Shown here: positions 52,234 through 60,958 of the stretch, piece by piece
How the letters are laid out: every line of letters begins with the position of its first letter
How positions within the stretch are numbered: position 1 is the stretch's first letter
NCBI GenBank assembly: GCA_965279595.1
Contig: OZ257246.1
Coordinates: 2,170,001 to 2,234,000, forward strand
Length of the DNA stretch: 64,000 bases
DNA from: CAIKLP01 sp965279595
Lineage (GTDB): Bacteria; Bacteroidota; Bacteroidia; Sphingobacteriales; Sphingobacteriaceae
Direction of reading: 5' to 3'
Position numbers and translations under genes: made by a program
The notes under the pieces: model-generated
The model's input: the letters and a program-made list of their open reading frames with translations, nothing else
Told to the model about the DNA's origin: nothing
Databases searched by the model: none

Positions 52234-52896
52234 TTATTGTCCGCTTAATGATTTCATTAATTCTTCTTTGGTCACTATTTTGTATGCTGCATCAGGAATA
52301 AAATTAGCATCATCAATTTTAGCAGCTGTGATAGACTTAACCAATACTTTCATCCTGATACCTTGCATACTGGTTGAAAACTCCATAGGCATGCCCTTAA
52401 TTGATTTAAAGGCAGTATTAATGGTATTAGAGTAATAAGGGATAGCTGGGGTATAATATACTTCAACGGTATCATTGGTTTTTTGATCAACCATGTGAAC
52501 CAATTTACAGCTAGAACCTAAAATGCTTTTGGTTTTGGTGCTTTCAATAATTTGATAATCGGGAATTTTATCTTTTTGTGATTCTAAAAAGGCTTCATCA
52601 ATTTGCAAGGCAAATTTTTGACCCATAATATTCATCAACATCAAGCCAGAATTATCTTTATTATCAGAAATGGCAATGGTTTCCATCACACTGCTTTTCA
52701 TTTCCGATCTTGATTTAGTACCTTTTATTTGCATGCTCATTTCTGTAGGCATCATGGCTGCCATCATACCCGTTTCATCCGATTCCACCACAATACTGTA
52801 AATGATGTTACCTTCTGTAAATTTCTTTTGTGCCTGCACATTCGAACTCAACAGCCCAGCCAGAACTGTTAAGGCAAATAATATTGTTTTTTTCAT
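52234..52896 (-). CDS. DUF4412 secreted protein
   Basis: The open frame extends to 52938, but the ATG at 52896 gives a proper signal peptide, MKKTILFALTVLAGLLSSNVQAQ, and is chosen (220 residues). The mature part has SEMKSSVMETIAISDNKDNS, FALQIDEAFLESQKDKIPDY and VEVYYTPAIPYYSNTINTAF, as in the DUF4412 family of periplasmic beta-proteins, of unknown function. The long frame would overlap comEC by 17 bases, another reason to prefer the shorter start. It lies between comEC and the sulfatase-fold gene on the same strand. Confidence 0.82.
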   Translation of the reverse strand: MKKTILFALTVLAGLLSSNVQAQKKFTEGNIIYSIVVESDETGMMAAMMPTEMSMQIKGTKSRSEMKSSVMETIAISDNKDNSGLMLMNIMGQKFALQIDEAFLESQKDKIPDYQIIESTKTKSILGSSCKLVHMVDQKTNDTVEVYYTPAIPYYSNTINTAFKSIKGMPMEFSTSMQGIRMKVLVKSITAAKIDDANFIPDAAYKIVTKEELMKSLSGQ

Positions 52897-52921
52897 ATAT
52901 TTTTTAAAGGTACAATTTTTA

Positions 52922-54928
52922 TCAAAAAGCCTGTTCATTTATACTTAAAAAGCCTTGATCATAAGTGGAATAGAGGGCATTAGATGTAAATGTGTTTGGG
53001 AATTTTTGATGACTAACGAATAAGGTTCTAGGTAATTGCTTAGATAAATTTGGAAGTTCTTTGGCCTTGAAATTTCCAAGTAGATAAGCTACCCCTTTAA
53101 ATTGGTCATAACTATTACTTTTCTTAATGCAGAATCCAAAGCTATTTTGATTACATTTTATGATGCAACTTTGGTTGATGTATTTAACTTTTCTGAGAAT
53201 CCAGCCTTTCGATTTTAACTGTGAAATTATATTGTTTAATTCTTTAAAATTGGTTGTTTGCTGGCAAATAATGTCTAAATCAATACCATTCTTTAAAACT
53301 AACATTGGGAATTTCTTTGAATGTAAAATAAGAATATTCGATTTGTTAATAAAAAATGTATTTATGCAGTTGCTCACACAAATTAGCATTACTGCAACTA
53401 AACATAATTTTAAAAGCAATTTATTTTTACTTTTTGCCCAATTCCAAAATAACAAAATGAAGAGATTAATGAATATAATATCCCAAATTTTAATAGGCAT
53501 GAAATGACTAACAGCAAAAGGTAGCTCGGTAATTTGATGTAAAACCAAACTAATTAGAAATATTATTTTTGATAATAAAAAGCCTATATATTTTGCTATA
53601 AATGCAATTGGACTAAATAATAGTAACCCAATTCCTAAATAAAGTGCTAAGGTGCTTAATGGTATGGCTAATAAATTTGCTAAAATAAAGTAATTAGGAA
53701 ATTGTTGAAAATAGAAAAGGGTTAAGCCTAAAGTGCTTATTTGAGCTGCAATAGATACGCATATTAATTTCCAAATCGTGTCTAACCATTTCCATTTTAA
53801 TTCTACACTATCATAAATCAAATCATAAAAATAGATAATACCAATGACTGCAAGATAGGATAATTGAAATCCTATGTCTAAAAGGTAATTTGGTTCAAAT
53901 AGTAATAGTAAAAGAGCTGAACCAGCTATAAGATTATAAATATTTGAGTTTTTATTTATTTGTTTTCCGAAAATAGTAAATGAAATCATTGTAGCTGATC
54001 TACAAACAGAAGGTGATAAGCCAGTGATATATGCATAAAACCATACAAAGCTGATTAACAAAATTGTTTTTAGAAATTTAGTTTTGTACCAGACAAATAA
54101 GGATAGAAATTTATCAAATACCAAGAAAATGATAGCTACATGAAGTCCGGAAACTGAGAGTATATGTATTGTACCTGTTTCGGTATAATCTTTTACAGTA
54201 CTTTTGTCAATTCCATTTCTTGAACCTATTAAAAGAGCTGAAGCCACAGCATAATTATTATTATCTTCAATGTAATTTCTTAATGTGCTTTCAAAATATG
54301 CAACTACTTTAATACTATTTTCACTCAAAAAGTTTAAATTTTCTATTTTAATTAAACTATCTACATCTTTAATAAATACTTGATGAAAAATTGACTTTTT
54401 TCTCCAATAATTTTTACTGTTAAATTCACCCGGATTTCTGTTTTTACTTATTAACTGATAATTACTATAGAGTTTAATGATTGATCCAATTTCTAGTTTT
54501 CTGGTTCTACACATAAGTAAAATTTTACCTTGTTGCTTTTGGTTATGGTCATTCGAAAATACATTACCAATATATCTATTTGAATTTGGGTTGGTTGTTA
54601 AACTCTGTTCAACTTTTATCCACAAGTAAGAACTATTGCATTTAGAAAAATGTTGAGAGGAAAATTCTTCATGGGAGGCAAAATTCAAAAGCCATCCTAT
54701 CACAAAAAAAAGTAAATAAATGCCCAACCCATTAGTTAGGTGAAAACTGAAACCCTTTATTTTTTTGCTCAAATAATAATGGATTGCAAAAACAATTGCA
54801 AATATTAAAGGGAATATGATTAACAAGCATGGATCGGATTTTATGAAATAGAAGGATGAAATGATGCCGGCAGAGAAGGCAATTAATAACCGAATTAAAA
54901 TTGTTTCTCTAAATATGTTCCTAATCAT
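52922..54928 (-). CDS. comEC: ComEC/Rec2-family DNA-internalisation channel
   Basis: A 668-residue inner-membrane protein. An N-terminal pair of helices (about 10-65), an OB-fold region (about 100-200) and a competence domain with about 9 helices (about 225-500) contain the family's core motif HILSVSGLHVAIIFLVFDKF, followed by WFYAYITGLSPSVCRSATMI. ComEC carries single-stranded DNA across the inner membrane during natural transformation. The C-terminal part (about 520-660) resembles a short remnant of the metallo-beta-lactamase-like domain without the metal motif. It overlaps the upstream HHH barrel gene by 4 bases. Confidence 0.92.
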   Translation of the reverse strand: MIRNIFRETILIRLLIAFSAGIISSFYFIKSDPCLLIIFPLIFAIVFAIHYYLSKKIKGFSFHLTNGLGIYLLFFVIGWLLNFASHEEFSSQHFSKCNSSYLWIKVEQSLTTNPNSNRYIGNVFSNDHNQKQQGKILLMCRTRKLEIGSIIKLYSNYQLISKNRNPGEFNSKNYWRKKSIFHQVFIKDVDSLIKIENLNFLSENSIKVVAYFESTLRNYIEDNNNYAVASALLIGSRNGIDKSTVKDYTETGTIHILSVSGLHVAIIFLVFDKFLSLFVWYKTKFLKTILLISFVWFYAYITGLSPSVCRSATMISFTIFGKQINKNSNIYNLIAGSALLLLLFEPNYLLDIGFQLSYLAVIGIIYFYDLIYDSVELKWKWLDTIWKLICVSIAAQISTLGLTLFYFQQFPNYFILANLLAIPLSTLALYLGIGLLLFSPIAFIAKYIGFLLSKIIFLISLVLHQITELPFAVSHFMPIKIWDIIFINLFILLFWNWAKSKNKLLLKLCLVAVMLICVSNCINTFFINKSNILILHSKKFPMLVLKNGIDLDIICQQTTNFKELNNIISQLKSKGWILRKVKYINQSCIIKCNQNSFGFCIKKSNSYDQFKGVAYLLGNFKAKELPNLSKQLPRTLFVSHQKFPNTFTSNALYSTYDQGFLSINEQAF

Positions 54929-56751
54929 AAATTTATATTTAATTGAAACTGGAATTCATATTTAGGGTCTTCATAAATAATTTTATTACTTGATGCTTTT
55001 AAATTTACAACTGTATGTTTCCATATTTTTTTTTGAATGATCAAATAGGCTCTATTTCCTTTACCAATAAGCTGTTGAATAGACATTACAGTTGGGATAT
55101 TTTTTTCATTACTAAATATTCTAGTTTTATAATTGCAGTTATATAAAGATATACCGTATATGAGATCCGATTTTAACGTCTTTATTTTTGTCCTTAAATA
55201 GCTTTGTATAGCATAGGAAGGGAAACCTTCATTTAAAATAAATTTATAATCAACTCTTGTAAATAGTATGATATCCTCAGATAGATTTTGTTTGTTTGAA
55301 ACATAAGAACTAATTAATTTTTGTAGTTGATAGGTATCTAAATTTGTCTCATTAAATTCAGTTTTAACAAAAGTAGATTGATAGGAAATTAATACTTTTT
55401 GTTCAGTTGATTGTTTTAAATGAAATAAGTAAACTAATTGAAAAGTTTGTTTATAGGATGGAATATTTATTATAGAATGTGATGCATTGTATTGATGTGT
55501 GATTGCTTTTAATTGTAAATATCCTTTCTTTTTAAGTAGGTATTTAAATGCAATACTTAATCCTTGATCATTATTGGTGTTTCCATTTAATAATTGGTTA
55601 GAAGAAAATGCTGCATTATATTTTTTTGAAAATGAATTTAATGCTAGCCCTAATTGAGCTTTTTGATTTAAAGAAATCATCACACTTCCTTGAAATGCCC
55701 AAGAATTACTAAAATTGGCTATTTCAAATGCTGAAAGATAATTTTTATTTCTCCAAATAAAATCATTTGAGATTCCAATTTTTTGATTTATTAAATCAAT
55801 TAAATAACTGTTCCCAATTTTCCATTTCCTATTTTGATATGCCACATTTATAATTGTTATATTTTCTAATGTTTTATTTTTTTTAGCCAATTCACTTTTT
55901 GTTCTATGATAACCTGTAATTGTTCCATCATCTATTTTTTGCAATGATTGGGCTATATTAAAATTGATTTTCTTAATAATTTTAGTTATTGCAACACCTT
56001 GAAAATAATTCATTTCCATTGCTGATGCATATGGATGAAAACCTGAATTACTAGCAACTAATGTGGTCCAGTCTGCAGCAAATTCAGTTCCTTTACCATT
56101 TCCAATTAATAATCCTTGGCCGAAGAAAGATCTAAAATTCCCAATGATAATATTGTTACTCTTATTTGCAAATTGTATGTAACCTGCAAAATGATCAAAT
56201 GGATAAAGGACGTTCGAATATTTAATTTTTTCACCAATATCATTTTCTCTTACTACTGCAAAATTTACCAATGTGTTTTTATAACTTATTTTTTGATAAA
56301 TTCCATAATCTGAGCCAGGGTAAATGTTTTTTGTTGATTTATAGGTAACTCTATTAATTATTGTTAGTTGTTTATCAATTACAGGAGTCTCGGTCAATTG
56401 TAGACAATAATTACTTAGATAAAGAAGTTGTTCTATGGAAAATTCATCAAGTGTTTGAAGTTCATATATTTCAATTATTTTCCCTGTAATTCTAATGTGA
56501 TTGAGAATTGAATTTATTTGTACATCAGAAAACATTCCAGATGTCTTTAGATTTGAAGCATTTGCTTTATTTAAATTAATGGGGTGGTCTAAGAAATATT
56601 GAACTTTCTCTAAAACTTGCTCATCTTGTTCATTCCACTCTTCTTCAACAGGAAGTTGATTGTTAATTAAATCATTATCTAAAGATTGTGCATTACAATT
56701 ATTAATTATTAAAAGCCCAAGTATGAAAAATCTAAAAAGCATATTGAACAC
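54925..56751 (-). CDS. Outer-membrane protein with N-terminal helix-hairpin-helix-like repeats
   Basis: A 608-residue protein with signal peptide (about 1-21, ending NNCNAQ). Residues about 35-125 contain two to three helix-hairpin-helix-like units (DHPINLNKANASNLKTSGMF, TGKIIEIYELQTLDEFS), the form used by ComEA-type proteins to bind DNA. The remaining 450 residues are repeated amphipathic beta-strands and hairpins typical of an outer-membrane barrel (for example LLIGNGKGTEFAADW and YLIDLINQKIGISNDF). It overlaps the upstream barrel gene by 20 bases and comEC by 4 bases. A DNA-uptake role is inferred from context only. Confidence 0.65.
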   Translation of the reverse strand: MFNMLFRFFILGLLIINNCNAQSLDNDLINNQLPVEEEWNEQDEQVLEKVQYFLDHPINLNKANASNLKTSGMFSDVQINSILNHIRITGKIIEIYELQTLDEFSIEQLLYLSNYCLQLTETPVIDKQLTIINRVTYKSTKNIYPGSDYGIYQKISYKNTLVNFAVVRENDIGEKIKYSNVLYPFDHFAGYIQFANKSNNIIIGNFRSFFGQGLLIGNGKGTEFAADWTTLVASNSGFHPYASAMEMNYFQGVAITKIIKKINFNIAQSLQKIDDGTITGYHRTKSELAKKNKTLENITIINVAYQNRKWKIGNSYLIDLINQKIGISNDFIWRNKNYLSAFEIANFSNSWAFQGSVMISLNQKAQLGLALNSFSKKYNAAFSSNQLLNGNTNNDQGLSIAFKYLLKKKGYLQLKAITHQYNASHSIINIPSYKQTFQLVYLFHLKQSTEQKVLISYQSTFVKTEFNETNLDTYQLQKLISSYVSNKQNLSEDIILFTRVDYKFILNEGFPSYAIQSYLRTKIKTLKSDLIYGISLYNCNYKTRIFSNEKNIPTVMSIQQLIGKGNRAYLIIQKKIWKHTVVNLKASSNKIIYEDPKYEFQFQLNINL

Positions 56752-57601
56752 TGCAACTTGGGCTCATTCCTAAATTATTATGAAATGAGCTATTGAATTG
56801 AATAATAAATTTTTGTTGAATTAATTGAATTCCAAATGCATAAAAAGGAGTTGTGGTTGAAATTCCTAATCTCATACTTAAAGTCTTAAATGTCCTGTAT
56901 TGGATACCAGCTCTAAGTGAAAGCGGTAAGTTAGCATTATAATACAGGGCGGAGTTAACTTGTAGTTCTTGACTAATTAAATGGCTATATCCAATTCTTA
57001 ATTGTGATTTCAAATCAGCAATTTGATACTTACCAAACCAATTTAGAAAATGGTATCCCCATGTTGTTTTATTATTTCTTAAATAGATTATACCAATTTC
57101 TGGTGCAAAGGAATTACTATTTATATTATCTATATTTCTTTCAGCTATCCAATTTATTTTAGATCCAAAAATTATTTTCTCATTAATCTTCGTACTGAAG
57201 TTTAATGCTAATCTAGTATAACTTGATTGTAAAAATTTGCGATTGTAAATTGCAATTCCGTAATGTTGATTTTTTTTTGGGAGTACAAATGATAAATGAT
57301 TAGAGCTTAATTCACTTAAGCTAAAATCTAGTGATTGATTAAAGAATATTTGTGGGGTTTTTAAAAAGTTTATAGCGCAAGGGTGTTCATCAATAATTGC
57401 AGGATTACTTAAACATAAACCAGAACCTAATAAGCTTCTACTTTGTGTACTTTGTAAATTCTGCGAATTTATTTCTAAGAAAAAATTAAATATTAATAAA
57501 AGAGTTAGTTTAAATCTTTTAGTTAAATACTTACTTGCAATACCTAATTCCTTAAAAAAGAATATTGATTTAAATTTTTCTTTAGCACTTTCCCAACTCA
57601 T
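56732..57601 (-). CDS. Putative outer-membrane beta-barrel protein, first gene of the comEC cluster
   Basis: A 289-residue protein. Residues 25-46 form the hydrophobic core of a signal peptide (KLTLLLIFNFFLEINSQ) after an unusually long basic N-region, so the true start may lie downstream, though no in-frame ATG was seen there. The body is beta-rich: LLGSGLCLSNPAI, SFVLPKKNQHYGIAIYNRKF, FGSKINWIAERNI, LRAGIQYRTFKTLSMRLGIS, ending in the aromatic SCSVQYAF. This resembles UPF0164/PorV-like barrels, but I do not recognise a defined family. It overlaps the HHH protein gene by 20 bases. Confidence 0.6.
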   Translation of the reverse strand: MSWESAKEKFKSIFFFKELGIASKYLTKRFKLTLLLIFNFFLEINSQNLQSTQSRSLLGSGLCLSNPAIIDEHPCAINFLKTPQIFFNQSLDFSLSELSSNHLSFVLPKKNQHYGIAIYNRKFLQSSYTRLALNFSTKINEKIIFGSKINWIAERNIDNINSNSFAPEIGIIYLRNNKTTWGYHFLNWFGKYQIADLKSQLRIGYSHLISQELQVNSALYYNANLPLSLRAGIQYRTFKTLSMRLGISTTTPFYAFGIQLIQQKFIIQFNSSFHNNLGMSPSCSVQYAF

Positions 57602-57652
57602 TTTACTAAAGTCGGAAAGCTATTGGTTATTTAAAACCGCATTTATGCAGGC

Positions 57653-57988
57653 TTATAAATTATCCTTCATTTCTAATAAGAAAGTTTTCAATTGTTCTAA
57701 AGAGTTAATTACTTTTTGGTTCTCTTTAATATCAGGAGTGCCTGTTTTCATGGCATCTTTGGCACCTTGTAGGGTATAACCTTTTTCTTTTACCAAATGG
57801 AAAATTACTTTCAGGTTTTCTAAATCTTCAGGAGTAAATAAGCGATTGCCTTTTTTGTTCTTTTTTGGTTGCAATATGTCAAACTCATTCTCCCAAAAAC
57901 GGATGAGTGAAGGGTTCACATCAAATAATTTGGCTACCTCACCAATGCTATAATACATTTTCTGAGGTTCATATTCTTTATAGGGCAT
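57653..57988 (-). CDS. MerR-family transcriptional regulator
   Basis: A 111-residue protein whose first half is a MerR winged helix (YYSIGEVAKLFDVNPSLIRFWENEFDIL, quoted here in its two parts YYSIGEVAKLF and DVNPSLIRFWENEFD), followed by the wing GNRLFTPEDLENLKVI and a long coiled coil. It lacks effector-binding cysteines or an obvious ligand domain. An internal ATG gives MYYSIGEVAK (residue 11), which is an alternative start. It precedes the comEC cluster on the same strand with a 51-base gap, but whether it regulates it is not known. Confidence 0.9.
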   Translation of the reverse strand: MPYKEYEPQKMYYSIGEVAKLFDVNPSLIRFWENEFDILQPKKNKKGNRLFTPEDLENLKVIFHLVKEKGYTLQGAKDAMKTGTPDIKENQKVINSLEQLKTFLLEMKDNL

Positions 57989-58076
57989 TGATTAGGCTCT
58001 GTGACTTGGTTCAGAAGCTAATTTAGTGATTTCTTTGAAATAGCAGGCAATTAATTTGTGAATTGACTTTATTTGA

Positions 58077-58360
58077 TGTGATAATGTGTTAATGTGTTGA
58101 TGTGATAATGTGTTGATTCTGCCAGTAGGTTACTTTGAATTTAATTATGTAACTGAAATCAATGAAGTAAAGGAATGTGTTAATGAGATAATGTGTTAAT
58201 GTGTTGATGATGCCCTGTTGCTTTCATTGAATTTAATTATTTAAATTATACCAATGAAATAAAGGAATGTGTTAATGAGATGATGTGCTAATGTGTTGAT
58301 GCTGACGGTATCTTACTTTGTTTTTAATTATGTAATTGATGCCAATGTCCTTCATGTTGT
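58077..58360 (-). repeat. Three tandem 91-92 bp units with GTGTTAATG clusters (part of copy 4)
   Basis: Three tandem units start at 58086, 58177 and 58269, each beginning with GTGTTAATG and a cluster of AATGTGTTAATGTGTTGATG-type motifs, then an AT-rich part TTTAATTATGTAACTGA (or a variant), ending in AATGAAGTAAAGGAAT or a variant. The GTGTTAATG motif is the reverse complement of the AACACATY-array unit, so this is the array in inverse orientation. The 501-base intergenic stretch 57989-58489 holds nothing else on this side; no gene was seen. Confidence 0.75.
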
Positions 58361-58379
58361 GATTTGCCAGTTCCTCATT

Positions 58380-58490
58380 TTTTTAATTACATTCAAAATT
58401 CAACACTATTAATTAGCTAATTAAACTCTTAGAAACCTACAACGAAGCATTAACACATTAACACATCATCACATCAACACATTAACCCAT
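58380..58490 (+). repeat. Composite intergenic repeat, copy 4 (forward part)
   Basis: An inverted A module (TTTTTTTAATTACATTCAA, then AATTCAACACTA at about 58380-58408, reverse complement of copy 3's A module), one B module (AATTAGCTAATTAA at 58411-58424), linker (CTCTTAGAAACCTACAACGA) and an array of AACACATY 8-mers (58449-58489) that runs into the 3' end of the gene at 58490. No coding frame was seen. Confidence 0.75.
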
Positions 58491-59596
58491 CAACAACCAT
58501 CTCCCCCCATCAGCAAATCCACAAACCTATTCCTATCAAATTGAAAAACTCCTTGATTTCTGGTACTGATCCAAATTTTATTTTGATTGTCTTTAAACAG
58601 AATATTAATAAAGTTAGAGGTTAATCCTTCTTTGTCGGTTTGTTTTTTAATGTTTTTTCCATCATATATCCATATACCACAATCATAAGAGCCTATCCAA
58701 ATTTTTCCTGATTGATCTTGAATGACAGACCAAACCCTATTCATGTTTCCTTTGGTGTTTTTTGGAGTATTAACTAGATCAAGCTTACTTAATTTCATTT
58801 CTTCTGTAAAATTACTGAAGCTATTGCCATTGTATTTTATCAATCCGCCGCCATTGTTTGCAAACCAAATCATGCCACTTTTGTCTTGTAGCATTTGTCT
58901 AATAGAAGCTTTATTTAAACCATTTTCTTTGAAATAGGTATATGATTTGCCATCATATTTGCAAGCACCATTTAATTCAGTTCCCATCCAAATATTACCT
59001 AATTGATCTTCTAACAAACTATAGATTGTAAATTGTGAATTGTTGCGATCATTATTTACATCAACTCGATTCAATGCTTCATATTTAAATGAACTACCAT
59101 TGAATTTGCAATAACCTCCAAAAGTGCCGAACCAAATATTCCCCTTTTTGTCTTTTAAACTGCAGTGAAATGGAGCACTACGCAATCCCGTTTTTGAAGA
59201 AAAATCATAAAAGAAAATGCCATTGTAAGTACATACTCCATCTCGGCCAGCAAACCACATATTTCCAAAGTCATCTTGGATGATGGTATAAATATAATTG
59301 CCACACAATCCGTCTGCTTTTGTGAAATATTGAAAAGATTTGCCATCATATTTGCAAACACCTAAGCCATCAGTTCCGAACCAATAGTTTCCTTTTTGGT
59401 CTTGAAAAATACAGCGCACTTGTTTATTAAAAACAGAGTTTTCTGTAATTTCATTTATTGAATTGAAATTAGGATTAAAGTCAATAGTGCTATTTACTTT
59501 TGAAGGATAGTCCGAATTGAAATTGCCTTCTGCTTTGTTTGAACTTTTCAAAACAAATAAAAGTAGGAGCGGGAAGATTAGTAGGATATGTTTCAT
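58490..59596 (-). CDS. Secreted Reg_prop beta-propeller protein without kinase domains
   Basis: The ATG at 59596 gives a clean signal peptide MKHILLIFPLLLLFVL; the longer frame from 59614 adds six residues MHLHLS and is less likely. The 368-residue product has seven or more two-component-regulator propeller repeats of the form DQxGNIWFGT-x-G-V-xxYDGKSF-x-x-F (for example DQKGNYWFGTDGLG, DKKGNIWFGTFGGY, DQLGNIWMGTELNG). In hybrid systems such as BT4663-type sensors, these repeats form the periplasmic sensor. Here no membrane helix, kinase or output domain follows. It ends within a composite repeat, and the divergent neighbour is a histidine kinase/regulator pair. Confidence 0.9.
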   Translation of the reverse strand: MKHILLIFPLLLLFVLKSSNKAEGNFNSDYPSKVNSTIDFNPNFNSINEITENSVFNKQVRCIFQDQKGNYWFGTDGLGVCKYDGKSFQYFTKADGLCGNYIYTIIQDDFGNMWFAGRDGVCTYNGIFFYDFSSKTGLRSAPFHCSLKDKKGNIWFGTFGGYCKFNGSSFKYEALNRVDVNNDRNNSQFTIYSLLEDQLGNIWMGTELNGACKYDGKSYTYFKENGLNKASIRQMLQDKSGMIWFANNGGGLIKYNGNSFSNFTEEMKLSKLDLVNTPKNTKGNMNRVWSVIQDQSGKIWIGSYDCGIWIYDGKNIKKQTDKEGLTSNFINILFKDNQNKIWISTRNQGVFQFDRNRFVDLLMGGDGC

Positions 59597-59710
59597 ACTC
59601 AAATGTAAATGCAAATAAGTATTTTACTTGTTAGCCAGAAGTTATTGACTTGTTAACGACCTGTTAATACAGCCTGAACCCGCATATTTTGGCTATTTTT
59701 GTTATTCAAT

Positions 59711-60958
59711 ATGAAAATAAATCGAAATTATTTATTGATAGTGCTTTCTTCTATTGCCTTAATTCTTGTATTAATTATACAGGTAAATTGGATTATTCAA
59801 TCGGCAAACATCAAAGAAAACATATTTAATGAAAAGGCGAATATGGTTTTAACACGCACCTCAGAAGCCTTGCAAACTGATGTAAATACCTGTAATAATA
59901 TTGAAGCTTGTTTAGATTCTATCAATACAAATAAAAACCAATTGGGTAGTGCCGAAGTGAAAGTACTTGATTCATTATTTAATCATTACATGAAAGTGTA
60001 TAATGTTCAATTAAATTATACTTATGTAGTGGCTCAATCTAAAACCATAAATAGCAATAAAGAAAACAAAAAAAATAGTTTCATTTATAACAAAAGGCTC
60101 GACCCAATTCCAAATATCAAAGGGCTTGAATTGAAACTCATTTTTCCGGAGAAAAAGCAATACATTATTGCAGAAATGGGAAGTCTCTTCATTACCTCCA
60201 TTGTATTGATTTTAGTGGTTTTGATGCTGTTTTGGAGAACGGTTGTGGCATTGTTGAAAGAAAAAAACATATCAGAGCATACCACTGATTTTTTAAATAA
60301 CATGACTCATGAATTTAAAACTCCTTTGACCAATATTGCTTTGGCAAGTAAAATGATACTTAAAGAAAATAACATACATCAAGTTGATAAAGTCAAACAC
60401 TATTCAGGTATAATTTTAGCAGAAAATGATAAGTTGCGATTGCAAGTAGAGCAAGTATTGAGTATGACTGCTTTGGAAAGGGGAGAGATACCTCTGAACA
60501 AAACGGAAATAGACATGCACCAATTGATTAGCCATGTTGTTGCTAGAATGAATATACAATTGGATGCGCAACAAGTAAAATTGAATTTGAACCTTAATGC
60601 ATTAAAAACTAAAGTATTTGCTGATGAATCTCATTTGAGCAATGCTATTTGTAACTTATTAGATAATGCCATAAAGTATGCAATGGATATCATGGAAATA
60701 AGTATTCAAACTAGAAATGATGGACAATATTTAATTATTGAAATTTCTGACCAAGGTATTGGAATTGAAAAAAAATATCAACAAAAAGTATTTGAAAAGT
60801 TTTTCAGAGTGCCTAAAGGTGATGTACATGATGTGAAAGGATTTGGCTTGGGATTGGCCTATATTAAAAATATAATTGAATTGCATAACGGAATAATAAC
60901 TTTAAATAGTGAAATTGGGAAAGGAAGTACATTTACCATTACTTTAAAATATGTTTAA
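59711..60958 (+). CDS. Two-component sensor histidine kinase
   Basis: A membrane kinase with two helices (about residues 6-25 and 155-178, IVLILVVLMLFWRTVVALL) around a periplasmic sensor of about 125 residues with no recognised fold. HisKA has His200 in NNMTHEFKTPLTNIAL, and the HATPase domain has the N box NAICNLLDNAIKYA, G1 DQGIGI and G2 GFGLGLAYIKNI. The open frame begins with TTG at 59699, but ATG at 59711 (MKINRNYLLIVLSS) starts an ideal first helix and is chosen (415 residues). The response-regulator gene overlaps its end by 8 bases. Confidence 0.93.
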   Translation: MKINRNYLLIVLSSIALILVLIIQVNWIIQSANIKENIFNEKANMVLTRTSEALQTDVNTCNNIEACLDSINTNKNQLGSAEVKVLDSLFNHYMKVYNVQLNYTYVVAQSKTINSNKENKKNSFIYNKRLDPIPNIKGLELKLIFPEKKQYIIAEMGSLFITSIVLILVVLMLFWRTVVALLKEKNISEHTTDFLNNMTHEFKTPLTNIALASKMILKENNIHQVDKVKHYSGIILAENDKLRLQVEQVLSMTALERGEIPLNKTEIDMHQLISHVVARMNIQLDAQQVKLNLNLNALKTKVFADESHLSNAICNLLDNAIKYAMDIMEISIQTRNDGQYLIIEISDQGIGIEKKYQQKVFEKFFRVPKGDVHDVKGFGLGLAYIKNIIELHNGIITLNSEIGKGSTFTITLKYV

